A model generated the notes under the pieces. The model had not been told where the DNA came from and ran no database searches. It saw only the letters and a program-made list of their open reading frames with translations. Below are positions 1 to 10,086 of a stretch of DNA of 64,000 nucleotides, one piece after another. The stretch's first letter is position 1. Every line of letters begins with the position of its first letter. Source of the stretch: an uncultured Allobosea sp. (GTDB lineage: Bacteria; Pseudomonadota; Alphaproteobacteria; Rhizobiales; Beijerinckiaceae); assembly GCF_945957345.1 (NCBI RefSeq), contig NZ_CAMFKW010000021.1:18976-82975 (forward strand), given 5' to 3'. Position numbers and translations under genes: made by a program.

Positions 1-129
1 GCAGTTCGGGCGCAATTGCAGCATGGCGTCGTCTCCTTCCGATGGCCGGAAGATTGACCGCAAACCAGGCTGAAACCAGCGATTTCGCGTGATCCGACCG
101 ATCAACGGGGCGGATCGGTCGGCCGCCCG

Positions 130-1860
130 TTACTTCACCAGCAGCCAATCGTCGATCACCAGCGCGTCAAGCCCGCTCGTATAGAACATCAGGATCGCGT
201 CCTCCGCTGTGTGCAGGATCGGCTTGCCCATGATGTTGAAGGAGGTGTTGAGGATCACCGGCACACCCGTGAGTTCATGGAAGGCCGAGATCAGCGCGTG
301 ATAGCGCGCATTGCGTTCAGCCGTGACGCTCTGGAGACGGCCGGTCGCGTCCTCATGGACCACGGCCGGGACACGGTCGCGCACCGCTTCCTTCCAGACC
401 AGCGTGCGCTCCATATAGGGCGCGTCCTGGTAGTTCTCGAACCAGTCGGAGGCATGCTCGGCCAGGATCGAGGGTGCGAAGGGCCGGAAGGCCTCGCGGT
501 ACTTCACCTTGGCATTGAGGATGTCCTTGGCGTCGGCGGGGCGGGGATCGGCGATGATTGAGCGATTGCCGAGCGCGCGCGGCCCGAACTCGGCACGGCC
601 CTGCACCCAGCCGATCAGCTTGCCTTCGGTGAGGAGCTTGGCAGTGACGGGCGCGATCTCGTCGGGGGAGAGCTTGCGCAGCCGCTTCTCCCAGAGCTGC
701 ATGCGCTCGAAGGGCTCGGTCGAGACGGTCGAGCCGAGATAGGGCGAGAGCGGTCCCCTCAGTGCGCGCCAGTCCGGATTGGCTTCAGCGTGCGCGAGCC
801 AGGCGGCCCCGATCGCGTTGCCGTCATCCGCTGGAGCCGAGGGCACGAAGACCGTCTTGAAGCCGTGGCGGCCGGCGATCTTGCCGTTGAAGGAGGAGTT
901 CAGCGCGCAGCCGCCGGCCAGAACGAGGTTTTCGCTCGGCACCAATGCCGCGGCTTCACCGAGCAGCGCTTCCATCATCTCGGCGAAGACGTCCTGCCCG
1001 CAACGGGCGAGATCGGCCCAGCCTTGGTCGAGAGCATTGGCCGGGCGCTTCGTCAGGATCTCGGCGGCGACCCCCTGCACGATATCGGCCTTGGCGAAGG
1101 AGAGCTTGTGGTCCTCGATGCTGTAGAGCTTGCGCAGCAGCGCCATCAGCTCCGGGTCGGTCTTGCCATAGGGCGCGAGCCCCATGATCTTCCACTCCTC
1201 GCCCTTGGCCTGATCGAAGCCGGCAAGATCGGTGACGAGCCCGAAATAGAAGCCGATCGATTCCCGGCCGCGATGGCGCTTCACTTCGCGGAGTTTGCCG
1301 TTCTCCAGCGCGAAGATCGCCGAGGCGCCGGTCTCGCCCATGCCGTCGACGACGAGGCAAGCGGCGTTGTCGAAAGGCGAGGACCAGCAGGCATAGGCCG
1401 CGTGGCTGAGATGGTGGCCGTAGCGCTTAAGGCCGGTGACGTTCGCCTTGCCATAAGCGCGGTCGAGCCCCAGCAGCACGCCCATGCCGGCGCGCTGCTG
1501 GCCGAGATGCAGCGAGGCGATCAGCGCGCGCTCGGTCCGTTCCGGCACCAGCGAGCGGTTGAGGTCGGGCGAGAGCTTGAGCAAAGTGTCGAGCGTGAAG
1601 GAGCCGGCGCGAGCCATCTGGTCGAGGAAGCCGGTGAAATCCTCTCCCCAGCTCGTGGCGATTCGGACCTCGGCGCCTTCAGGGATGTAGCGCTTCAGCA
1701 GGCCTTCCATGCGCGGCGCCGAATCCGGCTCGCAGTTCGGCGCGCGCTTGTATTGCAGATAGCGCTCGGTCGCCTCCGCGAAGAGCACCTCGCCATCGGG
1801 GCCGATGATCGCGATGGCGGGATCGTGGAAGGTGGTGGCAAGGCCGATCGTATAGGTCAT
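130..1860 (-). CDS. Carbamoyltransferase (NodU/CmcH family)
   Basis: Long ORF; N-term MTYTIGLATTFHDPAIAII, GHHLSHAAYACWSSPF, C-term GRAEFGPRALGNRSIIADPR...REAFRPFAPSIL and ILNTSFNIMGKPI typical of the family; start placed at internal ATG 1860. Confidence 0.92.
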   Translation of the reverse strand: MTYTIGLATTFHDPAIAIIGPDGEVLFAEATERYLQYKRAPNCEPDSAPRMEGLLKRYIPEGAEVRIATSWGEDFTGFLDQMARAGSFTLDTLLKLSPDLNRSLVPERTERALIASLHLGQQRAGMGVLLGLDRAYGKANVTGLKRYGHHLSHAAYACWSSPFDNAACLVVDGMGETGASAIFALENGKLREVKRHRGRESIGFYFGLVTDLAGFDQAKGEEWKIMGLAPYGKTDPELMALLRKLYSIEDHKLSFAKADIVQGVAAEILTKRPANALDQGWADLARCGQDVFAEMMEALLGEAAALVPSENLVLAGGCALNSSFNGKIAGRHGFKTVFVPSAPADDGNAIGAAWLAHAEANPDWRALRGPLSPYLGSTVSTEPFERMQLWEKRLRKLSPDEIAPVTAKLLTEGKLIGWVQGRAEFGPRALGNRSIIADPRPADAKDILNAKVKYREAFRPFAPSILAEHASDWFENYQDAPYMERTLVWKEAVRDRVPAVVHEDATGRLQSVTAERNARYHALISAFHELTGVPVILNTSFNIMGKPILHTAEDAILMFYTSGLDALVIDDWLLVK

Positions 1861-1928
1861 GGCGCCTGCCTTACCCTTGTCCGCGCTCCCAGCCAATCGG
1901 ATTGAGCGGAGAGCGCGACAGGGGGCAG

Positions 1929-2903
1929 CTATTTCGCGGCGAAGGCGATGCTGGCCGCGACCTTCTCGATGCCGGGCTTGACGCCGTCATAGGCGCCGGC
2001 CGGGGCGATCGCGATGAGGCGGACGAACCGTCCGTCGGCGCCGATCGCCATATATTGGGCGAAGCGCTTCTCGGTGCCGCGGTCCGTGGCGGTGCCCGCG
2101 AGCAGGATGCCGGAGCCGCCGGCGAAGGGCACGCGCTCGCGCGTCGTGATCGCCGCGGTTTCGAGATTCTTGGTCTGCTTGAGCAGGGCCTCGGCGCCGG
2201 CTTCGAGCTTGTCGGCCGGAACCGGCGCGGAGAGCTGGTAGGCGACGACGATGATCGGCTGCGTGCCGGAAGGATCGGCGTCGAGCGGGCCTGAGGTCAT
2301 CAGCACGCCGGAGCCGCCGAGCGTATCGATGATCCGGAACGGCTCGGCCGCTGCGACGGTGAAGGGCAGGGCCTTCAGCTTCTCCGCCATGCTGGGCGGG
2401 GCGCCGAGCGAGACCGTCTTCAGCATCGCGACGATATCGTCCGGGTCGAGATCGGCGCCATCGGGCGACTGGACGGTGATCATCACCGTCTTCTCGCCCT
2501 TCAGCAGCACGATCCACTTGTCGTAGCTCGCGCCGTTGGCCTGCTGGCTGCCGGTGATCAGCGGGGCCGGGCCGGCACCGGTCTCGATCGTCTCGATGTC
2601 GTCGACGGTGATGTTCTGGCGCGCGAAATTCGCTTTGGCCTTGTCGATGTCGCCGAAGAGCGGGGCGAGCTGGTCATGAGCCACCGGCGGCAGTTCGACG
2701 ACGAGGAGCGAGGCCTTGGTGCTGGCGCTTTCCAGCCCGGCGAAGGTCGTCGCGGGCGTGAAGCCGGTGAGCGGCACGAGCGACACGGTGGTCCCGGTGA
2801 TCGCCTTGCGCTCCTGAGCTTGTGCGAGACCGAGGCTGGCGCCGAGCAGGGTAACGGCGAGAAGGCAGTGCAGAAGCGCCGCGCGGACAGTGGATGCGTT
2901 CAC
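1929..2903 (-). CDS. Hypothetical exported protein
   Basis: ORF with hydrophobic N-terminal signal (ALLHCLLAVTLLGASLGLAQAQ); GTG start at 2903 proposed; no family recognised. Confidence 0.65.
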   Translation of the reverse strand: MNASTVRAALLHCLLAVTLLGASLGLAQAQERKAITGTTVSLVPLTGFTPATTFAGLESASTKASLLVVELPPVAHDQLAPLFGDIDKAKANFARQNITVDDIETIETGAGPAPLITGSQQANGASYDKWIVLLKGEKTVMITVQSPDGADLDPDDIVAMLKTVSLGAPPSMAEKLKALPFTVAAAEPFRIIDTLGGSGVLMTSGPLDADPSGTQPIIVVAYQLSAPVPADKLEAGAEALLKQTKNLETAAITTRERVPFAGGSGILLAGTATDRGTEKRFAQYMAIGADGRFVRLIAIAPAGAYDGVKPGIEKVAASIAFAAK

Positions 2904-2954
2904 GATCGAAGACCTCGCTTGCGACGAATGCTCCCTCCCGCCGTCGCGCAATTA

Positions 2955-3219
2955 AGAGCCTCTAACAAAACCCGGAGGGGTCTCGACGCCGGCAATTCGT
3001 CCGCTCCGCCAGGAGCGGAGTGAAGCCGATACCGTTGGTATCGGCAAGCGCCGCGACGCCGCGGGCGGTCGAATTCCCGGCGCCGAAGGTGGGCTTTGGA
3101 GGGCCGCCTGCGGCGTCGGAGCGACTTGCCGATATCGATGGATATCGGCTGCGCGCTCCTCCTGGCATTCGGCTCCTCCAAAGCCCATCGAGACCCCTCC
3201 GGGTTTTGTTAGAGGCTCT
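2955..3219. repeat. MITE-like element with 32-bp perfect terminal inverted repeats and nested internal inverted repeats
   Basis: AGAGCCTCTAACAAAACCCGGAGGGGTCTCGA at 2955-2986 is the exact reverse complement of 3188-3219; internal modules also pair (gggctttggag/ctccaaagccc; gccgata..tatcggcaag twice in inverted orientation). Confidence 0.85.
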
Positions 3220-3245
3220 AAGCCCGCGCGGTTCAAAGTCGTCAA

Positions 3246-3872
3246 TCAGCGGCCGATGGCGGCCTTCATCAGGGCTTTCGAATCGGCGCTGGCCCAATCG
3301 GCCGGTCCCTGGATGATGCCGAGCTCGCAGCCGGTCTTGTCGACGATGATGCTGACCGGCATGCCCTCGACCTTGTGGGCGGCACGCAGCGCCTGGAAAG
3401 TCCCGGCCTGCGGATCGCCGTAGAAGGGCAGGGTGGCGACCTTGTTCTCGGCGAGCCAGGCCTTCGGCTTGTCGAGATTGCGCGTGTCGATATTGATCGC
3501 GACGACTGCGAAATCCGGCCCGCCCATCTCCTTCTGGAGCGCGTCGAGCGCCGGCATTTCCTTCAGGCAGGGCGCGCACCAGGTCGCCCAGAGATTGACC
3601 AGCAGCGTCTTGCCCTTGAGAGCGGCCAAGGTCATCGGCTGCCCGTCCGGTCCGGTGAAGGTGAGCTGCGGCGCTGGCTGCGGGCGGGTGCGCAGTTCCA
3701 CGGCCGCGACCTCGCCCTTGACCAGCGGCTTCATGCGCTCTGCTGTCGCGCGCGCGGCGCTGCATGATCCGTTGCCGGCATCGCCGGTGACGGAGTAGAA
3801 GGCAGCTACGCCAGCGAGGCCGAGCGCCGCCACGACCCCGAGGGCCAGTCCGATCTTTTTTCCAGACGTCAT
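3246..3872 (-). CDS. tlpA: TlpA-family thiol:disulfide oxidoreductase
   Basis: N-terminal anchor, [23 protein letters not shown] (WCxPC) thioredoxin motif. Confidence 0.88.
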   Translation of the reverse strand: MTSGKKIGLALGVVAALGLAGVAAFYSVTGDAGNGSCSAARATAERMKPLVKGEVAAVELRTRPQPAPQLTFTGPDGQPMTLAALKGKTLLVNLWATWCAPCLKEMPALDALQKEMGGPDFAVVAINIDTRNLDKPKAWLAENKVATLPFYGDPQAGTFQALRAAHKVEGMPVSIIVDKTGCELGIIQGPADWASADSKALMKAAIGR

Positions 3873-3902
3873 CGCGCGTCCTCAAAAGCAGGAAAGACCG
3901 TC

Positions 3903-5288
3903 GTGAGCAATCGCATGTGGGGTGGGCGTTTCGCCACAGGTCCCGACGCCATCATGGAGGAGATCAATGCCTCCATCGATTTCGACAGGAAGCTCTGGCG
4001 CCAGGATATCCGCGGCTCGCTGGCGCATGCGGCCATGCTGGCCGAGACCGGCATCCTGACCAAGGATGATGTCGCGACGATCACCGCCGGCCTCAAGACC
4101 GTCGAGGGCGAGATCGAGAGCGGTGCCTTCACGTTCTCGCGGGCGCTCGAAGACGTCCATATGAACGTCGAGTCCAATCTCAAGGACAAGATCGGCCTCG
4201 CCGCCGGCCGCCTGCACACCGCCCGCTCGCGCAACGACCAGGTTGCGACCGACATGCGTCTGTGGGTGCGCGATACGCTCGACGAGATCGACGGCCAGAT
4301 GGCCGACCTCCAGCGCGCGCTGGCCGAGAAGGCCGATACCTACGCCGGCGCGGTGATGCCGGGCTTCACCCATCTGCAATCGGCACAGCCGGTCACCTTC
4401 GGCCATCATCTGCTCGCCTATGTCGAGATGCTCGGCCGCGATCGCAGCCGCATCCGCGACGCCCGTACCCGCCTCAACGAGTGCCCGTTGGGCGCCGCTG
4501 CGCTTGCCGGCACCTCTTTCCCGATCGACCGGCACATGACCGCGAAGGCGCTCGGCTTCGACCGGCCAACGGCGAATTCGCTCGATTCGGTCTCGGATCG
4601 CGACTTCGTGCTGGAGACGCTCTCGGCGGCCTCGATCTGCGCGATGCATCTCTCGCGTTTCGCCGAAGAGATCGTGCTGTGGTCGACGCCGCAATTCGGC
4701 TTCGTCCGGCTCTCCGACGCCTTCTCGACCGGCTCCTCGATCATGCCGCAGAAGCGCAATCCCGACGCGGCCGAGCTGGTGCGCGGCAAGGCGGGCCGTG
4801 TCTTCGGCGCGCTCCAGGGCCTGCTGACCATGATGAAGGGCCTGCCGCTGACCTATTCGAAGGACATGCAGGAGGACAAGGAAGGCACGTTCGACGCGCT
4901 GCAGACGCTGTCGCTCTGCCTCGCCGCGACGGCCGGCATGGTCCGCGACATGCAGCCGGACCTCAAGGTGATGAAGAAGGCCGCCGGCCTCGGTTACGCC
5001 ACCGCGACCGATCTCGCCGACTGGCTGGTGCGGGTTCTCAAGATGCCGTTCCGCGACGCGCATCACGTCACCGGCCGCCTCGTCGGCATCGCCTCCGAGA
5101 AGAAGGTCGGGCTGGAAAAGCTCTCGCTCGCCGAGATGCAGGCCGTCGAGCCTGCCATCACCGAGGCCGTCTTCGCCGTGCTCGGCGTCGACCAGTCGGT
5201 GAAGAGCCGCGTCAGCTATGGTGGCACGGCCCCGGCCAATGTCCGCAAGCAGGCGCGCCGCTGGCTGAAGCAGCTCGCGAAAGGCTGA
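3903..5288 (+). CDS. argH: Argininosuccinate lyase
   Basis: MWGGRF N-term, [41 protein letters not shown] signatures. Confidence 0.96.
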   Translation: MSNRMWGGRFATGPDAIMEEINASIDFDRKLWRQDIRGSLAHAAMLAETGILTKDDVATITAGLKTVEGEIESGAFTFSRALEDVHMNVESNLKDKIGLAAGRLHTARSRNDQVATDMRLWVRDTLDEIDGQMADLQRALAEKADTYAGAVMPGFTHLQSAQPVTFGHHLLAYVEMLGRDRSRIRDARTRLNECPLGAAALAGTSFPIDRHMTAKALGFDRPTANSLDSVSDRDFVLETLSAASICAMHLSRFAEEIVLWSTPQFGFVRLSDAFSTGSSIMPQKRNPDAAELVRGKAGRVFGALQGLLTMMKGLPLTYSKDMQEDKEGTFDALQTLSLCLAATAGMVRDMQPDLKVMKKAAGLGYATATDLADWLVRVLKMPFRDAHHVTGRLVGIASEKKVGLEKLSLAEMQAVEPAITEAVFAVLGVDQSVKSRVSYGGTAPANVRKQARRWLKQLAKG

Positions 5289-5369
5289 GGTTGAAGCGGC
5301 GGAGAGTCTCGCGCTCCGCCGCATCCTCCGCTAAGGTCCCGCCACGTTTCGCCCCGAGGGTTCGTTTTC

Positions 5370-5633
5370 GTGCTTGATTCCCGCCTGAAACTCGGCCGCA
5401 CCTTGCTGGTCGTCGGCCTGCTGGCCGTTGCACTCGGCGCCTGCGGGCGCAAAGGGCCGTTGGAGCCGCCGCCGAACGCAACGGGCGCCATCGACCTGCC
5501 GGACGATCAGATCGGTGCCAAGGAGAACGACCCCGCCTCCCTGGGCTCGGCCTCCGTGCTGGCGAAGCCGGCCAAGACCAACCGGGCGATCACCGTGCCG
5601 GACAAGCCTTTCCTCCTCGACCCGTTGATGTGA
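5370..5633 (+). CDS. lptM: Small lipoprotein, LptM-like
   Basis: 87 aa, lipobox LGAC followed by GRKGPLEPP, located between argH and lysA; GTG start. Confidence 0.75.
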   Translation: MLDSRLKLGRTLLVVGLLAVALGACGRKGPLEPPPNATGAIDLPDDQIGAKENDPASLGSASVLAKPAKTNRAITVPDKPFLLDPLM

Positions 5634-5644
5634 TTTCATTTTCC

Positions 5645-5757
5645 TCGCGGTCATCCCGGGCAACCGAAGGGAGACCCGGGATCCATGCCAGAGCGCTGCC
5701 GTCGAAGATTCCGGCATGGATCCCGGCTCTGCGCCTCGCTCCGGCCGGGATGCCGGC
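5645..5757. repeat. Palindromic intergenic repeat (ATCCCGG type)
   Basis: ccgggatccatgcc (5676-5689) pairs with ggcatggatcccgg (5713-5726); outer tcatcccgggc/gccgggatg also pair. Confidence 0.6.
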
Positions 5758-5791
5758 GTGAATTTCAGCAAGCCTTTCCAGGGTTAATCCC

Positions 5792-7081
5792 ATGCATCAT
5801 TTCGCCTATCGCGACGGCTCGCTCCATGCCGAGGGCGTCGATCTCCAGCGCATCGCGGCCGAGGTCGGCACGCCGGTCTATGTCTATTCGAGCGCGACGA
5901 TCGAGCGGCACTACAAGCTGTTCGAGGCGGCGATGAAGACGACCGCGCCGGCCGGCAAGGCCCATGTCTTCTATGCGATGAAGGCAAACGGCAATCTCGG
6001 CGTGCTGAAGACGCTGGGCGCGCTCGGCGCCGGCATCGACACGGTCTCGGAAGGCGAGGTGCGCAAGGCGCTGGCCGCCGGCATTCCGCCCGAGAAGATC
6101 GTGTTCTCCGGCGTCGGCAAGAGCGAGCAGGAGCTGCGCTTCGCCGTCGAGGCCGGCATCTATCAGGTCAATATCGAGAGCGAGAGTGAGCTCGACCTGC
6201 TGTCTAAGGTCGCGGCGTCGCTCGGCAAGCGGCAGGAGGCGGTGTTCCGGGTCAATCCCGATATCGGCGCCGGCGGCCATGCCAAGATCACGACCGGCTC
6301 CTCCGAGAACAAGTTCGGCGTCTCCTTCGAGGAGGTCGGCCGGCTCTATGCGCGCGCTGCCAACATGCAGGGCGTGCGGATCATGGGCCTCGCCGTCCAT
6401 ATCGGCAGCCAGATCCGCGAGATCGATGCCTTCGAGGCCGCCTATTCCAAGATGGTCGCACTGGTCGGCGACCTTAAGGGCGAGGGACACCGCGTCGACC
6501 GGCTCGATCTCGGAGGCGGGCTCGGCATCCCCTACGACATCCCCAAGACCTTCGATTACGGGCCGGGCCTGATCGATGCCTATGCCGAAATGGTCGCCAG
6601 GGTGACGAAGGGGCTCGATGTCGAGCTCGGCTTCGAGCCCGGCCGCCTGATCGTCGGCAATGCCGGCATCCTGCTGACGCGGGTGCTGCATCTCAATCCG
6701 CGCCCGACCAAGCAGTTCCTGGTCGTCGATGCGGCGATGAACGATCTCGTCCGGCCGGCGATGTACGAGGCCTATCACGAGATCTGGCCGGTGGCGGAGC
6801 CCGAAATCGGTGGGCCGGAACTGTCCTATGACGTGGTCGGGCCGATCTGCGAATCGGGCGACACCTTCACCACCGGGCGCAAGCTGCCGCAGCTGCGCCA
6901 GAACGATCTCGTCGCCTTCATGACGGCGGGCGCCTATGGCGCCTCGATGTCCTCCACCTATAACCAGCGCCTGCTGGTCGCCGAGGTCATGGTCAAGGGC
7001 GACCAATATGCCGTGACGCGGCCGCGCCAGAGCTACGAGGAGCTCATCGGCACGGACAAGCTGCCGGGCTGGTTGGCCTGA
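5792..7081 (+). CDS. lysA: Diaminopimelate decarboxylase
   Basis: FYAMKANGNLGVLKTL PLP-lysine motif, GLAVHIGSQI, CESGDTF. Confidence 0.96.
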   Translation: MHHFAYRDGSLHAEGVDLQRIAAEVGTPVYVYSSATIERHYKLFEAAMKTTAPAGKAHVFYAMKANGNLGVLKTLGALGAGIDTVSEGEVRKALAAGIPPEKIVFSGVGKSEQELRFAVEAGIYQVNIESESELDLLSKVAASLGKRQEAVFRVNPDIGAGGHAKITTGSSENKFGVSFEEVGRLYARAANMQGVRIMGLAVHIGSQIREIDAFEAAYSKMVALVGDLKGEGHRVDRLDLGGGLGIPYDIPKTFDYGPGLIDAYAEMVARVTKGLDVELGFEPGRLIVGNAGILLTRVLHLNPRPTKQFLVVDAAMNDLVRPAMYEAYHEIWPVAEPEIGGPELSYDVVGPICESGDTFTTGRKLPQLRQNDLVAFMTAGAYGASMSSTYNQRLLVAEVMVKGDQYAVTRPRQSYEELIGTDKLPGWLA

Positions 7082-7225
7082 TCGGCCTGCTCCGGACCGA
7101 CCGTTCACGAAACGTCGAGCGCGGTGCAAAGGCCGGTCCGGGGACTGGCAATGCCACATTCCCGTGTTAGCCTGACCGGGTCAGGCAAGTTCAGACAGGA
7201 ATGGGGGCTGCCCCGGAGCGATGGC

Positions 7226-9931
7226 ATGAGCGAGGCAGAGCGCCGAAAGGCGCCCGACACGATCGACGGCATCCGGCTGCGGCTGCGCCGTCTCGCGCTG
7301 GCTTCGCGGGTTTCGCTCGGCTGGGAGCGGCTGTGGCCGCGGCTCTGGCTGCCGCTCGGCATCGTCCTGACCTTCCTCGCCGTCTCGTGGTTTGGCCTGT
7401 GGACGCATCTGCCCTGGTATGGGCGGATCATCGGCGTGCTGGCGTTCGCTGGAGCCTTCGCGGGCAGCCTCTGGCATGTCGCCCGCCTCGTCCTGCCGAC
7501 GCATCGCGATGCGCTGACGCGGCTCGACCGCTCCTTTGCCGAGGGTCACCGCCCGGCCTCGTCGCTGGAGGACAGCCTGGCGATCGGTTCGGCCGATCCG
7601 GTCTCGCAGGCGCTGTGGAAGCTGCATGTCGAGCGCCAGAGCCGGCAGGTCGCGGCGTTGCGTGTCCAGCCGCCGCAGCCGCACATGGCAGGCCATGACA
7701 GGCGGGCGCTGCGCGCCGTGCCGCTGCTCGCCGCCATCACCGGCTTCTTCGTCGCCGGGCCCGAGATCACGCAGCGGCTCTCCGCCGCCTTCGACTGGAA
7801 GGGGCCCTCCGCCATCGCGGCCTCGACCCGGATCGACGCCTGGATCGATCCGCCGGCCTATACGCGGCTGCCGCCGATCCTGATCGATTTCGCCAAGCTC
7901 GCGAGCCCGCATCTCAGCGCGCCCGAGAAATCCGTCATCGTCGTGCGCATCGCCGGCAAGACGAACATGGACGTCGCCACGACCGGCCGGCTCGACCCGA
8001 TCAAGCCGGAGGCGAAGGAAGGCGAGGCCAAGCCAGCTCAACCGGCCTGGCCGCAGCAGGCCGTGCTGGAGAAGCGCTTCATGCTCGCCGGCAATGGCAC
8101 GCTGAAGCTCACCGGCAGCGGCGCGCCGGGTACGACGCTCTCGATCACCTCCGTGGCCGACCAGCCGCCGACCATCGCCTTCACCGATCCGCCGAAGCCG
8201 GTCACCGGCGCGCAATCGGGCGGCCTCGCCATCACCTACAAGGCCAAGGATGATTATGGCATCGCCTCGATCGAGGTGAATGTTTCGCGTCCCGACGTGG
8301 CGAAGGGCGGGCGCTCGCTCGTCGAGCCGCCGAAGCAGAATCTCGCCGTGCCGTCCTCTGCCTCGGGCGAGGAGGAGAACAAGAGCACCGTCGATTTCTC
8401 CGCGCATCCCTGGGCCGGCGCCAAGGTCAGGATGGTGCTGATCGCCAAGGACGAGGCCGGGCAGGAGGGGCGCAGCGAGCCGCTTGAGGTCGTGCTGCCG
8501 CAGCGCACCTTCACCAAGCCGCTGGCCAAGGCGCTGGTCGAGCAGCGCCGCAAGCTCGTCATGGATGTCGAGGACCGCTCCAAGGTGCAGCTCGCCATGG
8601 ACGCGCTGATGATCGAGCCCAACCTGTTCATGCCGGAGGCCGGTGTCTATCTCGGCATGCGCCTGCTGACCGAGCGCCTGCGCCGCTCCAGCAGCGACGA
8701 TGAATTGCGCGAGGTCTCCGAGCTGATGTGGGCGATGGCGCTCCAGCTCGAGGATGGCGACATGTCCGATGCCGAGCGGGCGCTGCGGCAGGCGCAAGAG
8801 AACCTGCAGCAGGCTCTGGAGCGCGGGGCCTCCGAGGAGGAGATCAAGAAGCTCACCGACGAGATGCGCCGGGCCATGGACAATTTCATGCGCCAGCTCG
8901 CCGAGCAGATGATGCGCCAGCAACAGCAGAACGGCGACCGCGATCAGGCCCGCCTGCCCGAGAACTTCCGGACGGTGACGCCGCGCGACCTGCAGAACAT
9001 GCTCGACCGCATCGAGGAATTGTCGAAGCGCGGCGACATGGCCGAAGCGCAGCGCCTGATGGAAGAGCTCAACCGGATGCTCAACAATCTCCAGATGGCG
9101 CGTCCGGGTCAGCAGGACCCGCGCCAGCGCGAGATGAACCAGGCGCTCGGCGATCTCGACCGGATGACGCGCGACCAGCAGAACCTGCGCGACGAGACCT
9201 ATCAGAACGAGCAGCGCCGCCAGCAGGGGCAGGGCCAGACCCAGCGCGGCCAGCGCCCGGGCCAGCAGCAGGCCCGGCCGGGTCAGCGCGGGCAACAAGG
9301 CCAGCAAGGGCAACGCGGTCAACAAGGTCAGCGTGGCCAGCAGCCGGGTCAGCAGCCCGGCGAGCAGGGTGAGGACGGTGAAGGCGGCGAGGGCATGCAG
9401 GGCCAGAACGGCCAGGGGCAGGGCCTGTCGCAGCGCCAGCAGGCCCTGCGCGAGCGCCTGCAGGATCTGCAGCGGCGGATGCGCGGCATGGGGGCGCCGC
9501 AGAGCGGCGAACTCGACGAAGCCGAGGACGCGATGCGCGAGGCCGAAAGCCAGCTCGGCCAGGGTCAGGGCGAGGGTGCCCTCGATGCGCAGGGCCGTGC
9601 GCTCGAAGCCCTGCGCAAGGGGGGGCAGAATCTCGCCCAGCAGATGCAGGGCCAGCCCGGCGAGGGCGAAGGCGAGGGGCAGGCCTATGGCGAGCCCGAC
9701 GGACGTCAGCAGGGGCGGCCTTCGGCGCAGCAGCGCGGCAGCGAGGATCCGCTCGGCCGGCCGCAGCGCCAGCGCGACTGGGCCGACGGCCGGGTCAAGG
9801 TGCCGGGCGCCGACGAAAGCGCGACCCAGCGAGCCCGGCGCATCCTGGAAGAGCTGCGCAAGCGGCTCGGTGATCCCTTGAGGCCGACCGAAGAGCTGGA
9901 CTACCTGGAGCGGCTGCTGCGGCGGAATTGA
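7226..9931 (+). CDS. TIGR02302-type (DUF4175) protein with Gln/Gly-rich repeat tract
   Basis: Two N-terminal TM segments; long C-terminal coiled/low-complexity region (RPGQQQARPGQRGQQGQQGQRGQQGQRGQQPGQQPGEQGEDGEGGEG); start at MSEAERRK (7226). Confidence 0.8.
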   Translation: MSEAERRKAPDTIDGIRLRLRRLALASRVSLGWERLWPRLWLPLGIVLTFLAVSWFGLWTHLPWYGRIIGVLAFAGAFAGSLWHVARLVLPTHRDALTRLDRSFAEGHRPASSLEDSLAIGSADPVSQALWKLHVERQSRQVAALRVQPPQPHMAGHDRRALRAVPLLAAITGFFVAGPEITQRLSAAFDWKGPSAIAASTRIDAWIDPPAYTRLPPILIDFAKLASPHLSAPEKSVIVVRIAGKTNMDVATTGRLDPIKPEAKEGEAKPAQPAWPQQAVLEKRFMLAGNGTLKLTGSGAPGTTLSITSVADQPPTIAFTDPPKPVTGAQSGGLAITYKAKDDYGIASIEVNVSRPDVAKGGRSLVEPPKQNLAVPSSASGEEENKSTVDFSAHPWAGAKVRMVLIAKDEAGQEGRSEPLEVVLPQRTFTKPLAKALVEQRRKLVMDVEDRSKVQLAMDALMIEPNLFMPEAGVYLGMRLLTERLRRSSSDDELREVSELMWAMALQLEDGDMSDAERALRQAQENLQQALERGASEEEIKKLTDEMRRAMDNFMRQLAEQMMRQQQQNGDRDQARLPENFRTVTPRDLQNMLDRIEELSKRGDMAEAQRLMEELNRMLNNLQMARPGQQDPRQREMNQALGDLDRMTRDQQNLRDETYQNEQRRQQGQGQTQRGQRPGQQQARPGQRGQQGQQGQRGQQGQRGQQPGQQPGEQGEDGEGGEGMQGQNGQGQGLSQRQQALRERLQDLQRRMRGMGAPQSGELDEAEDAMREAESQLGQGQGEGALDAQGRALEALRKGGQNLAQQMQGQPGEGEGEGQAYGEPDGRQQGRPSAQQRGSEDPLGRPQRQRDWADGRVKVPGADESATQRARRILEELRKRLGDPLRPTEELDYLERLLRRN

Positions 9932-9972
9932 GCGGGCGTTTCGATTGAGCGGGAACGCGCTGTTTCATTGCC

Positions 9973-10062
9973 GTCATGCTCGCCCTTGTGGCGAGCATCC
10001 ACGTCTTGAGCACCGTATTGCATCGGTAGAGACGTGGATGGTCGGGACAAGCCCGACCATGG
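9973..10062 (+). repeat. Two-hairpin intergenic repeat, copy 1
   Basis: tgctcgcccttgtggcgagca ... ccacgtcttgag..gacgtgg ... atggtcgggacaagcccgaccat. Confidence 0.8.
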
Positions 10063-10086
10063 CGATGCCTGTTCTCGCTTAGGGGC

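Noticed and set aside
790-1905. Long plus-strand ORF (371 aa) opposite the carbamoyltransferase gene
   Set aside because: Shadow ORF typical of high-GC DNA; composition biased to R/G/A/D/E, no recognisable domain, fully antisense to a strong family match.
2962-3885. 307-aa ORF overlapping tlpA and the 265-bp inverted-repeat element
   Set aside because: Out of frame with tlpA and reads through the repeat; its protein is Arg-rich noise.
3882-5324. 480-aa minus-strand ORF across argH
   Set aside because: Antisense shadow of argH, low-complexity composition.
5765-7159. 464-aa minus-strand ORF across lysA
   Set aside because: Antisense shadow of lysA.
7181-9325. 714-aa minus-strand ORF across the TIGR02302 gene
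   Set aside because: Leu/Arg/Gly/His-rich antisense shadow; no start signals or domain.
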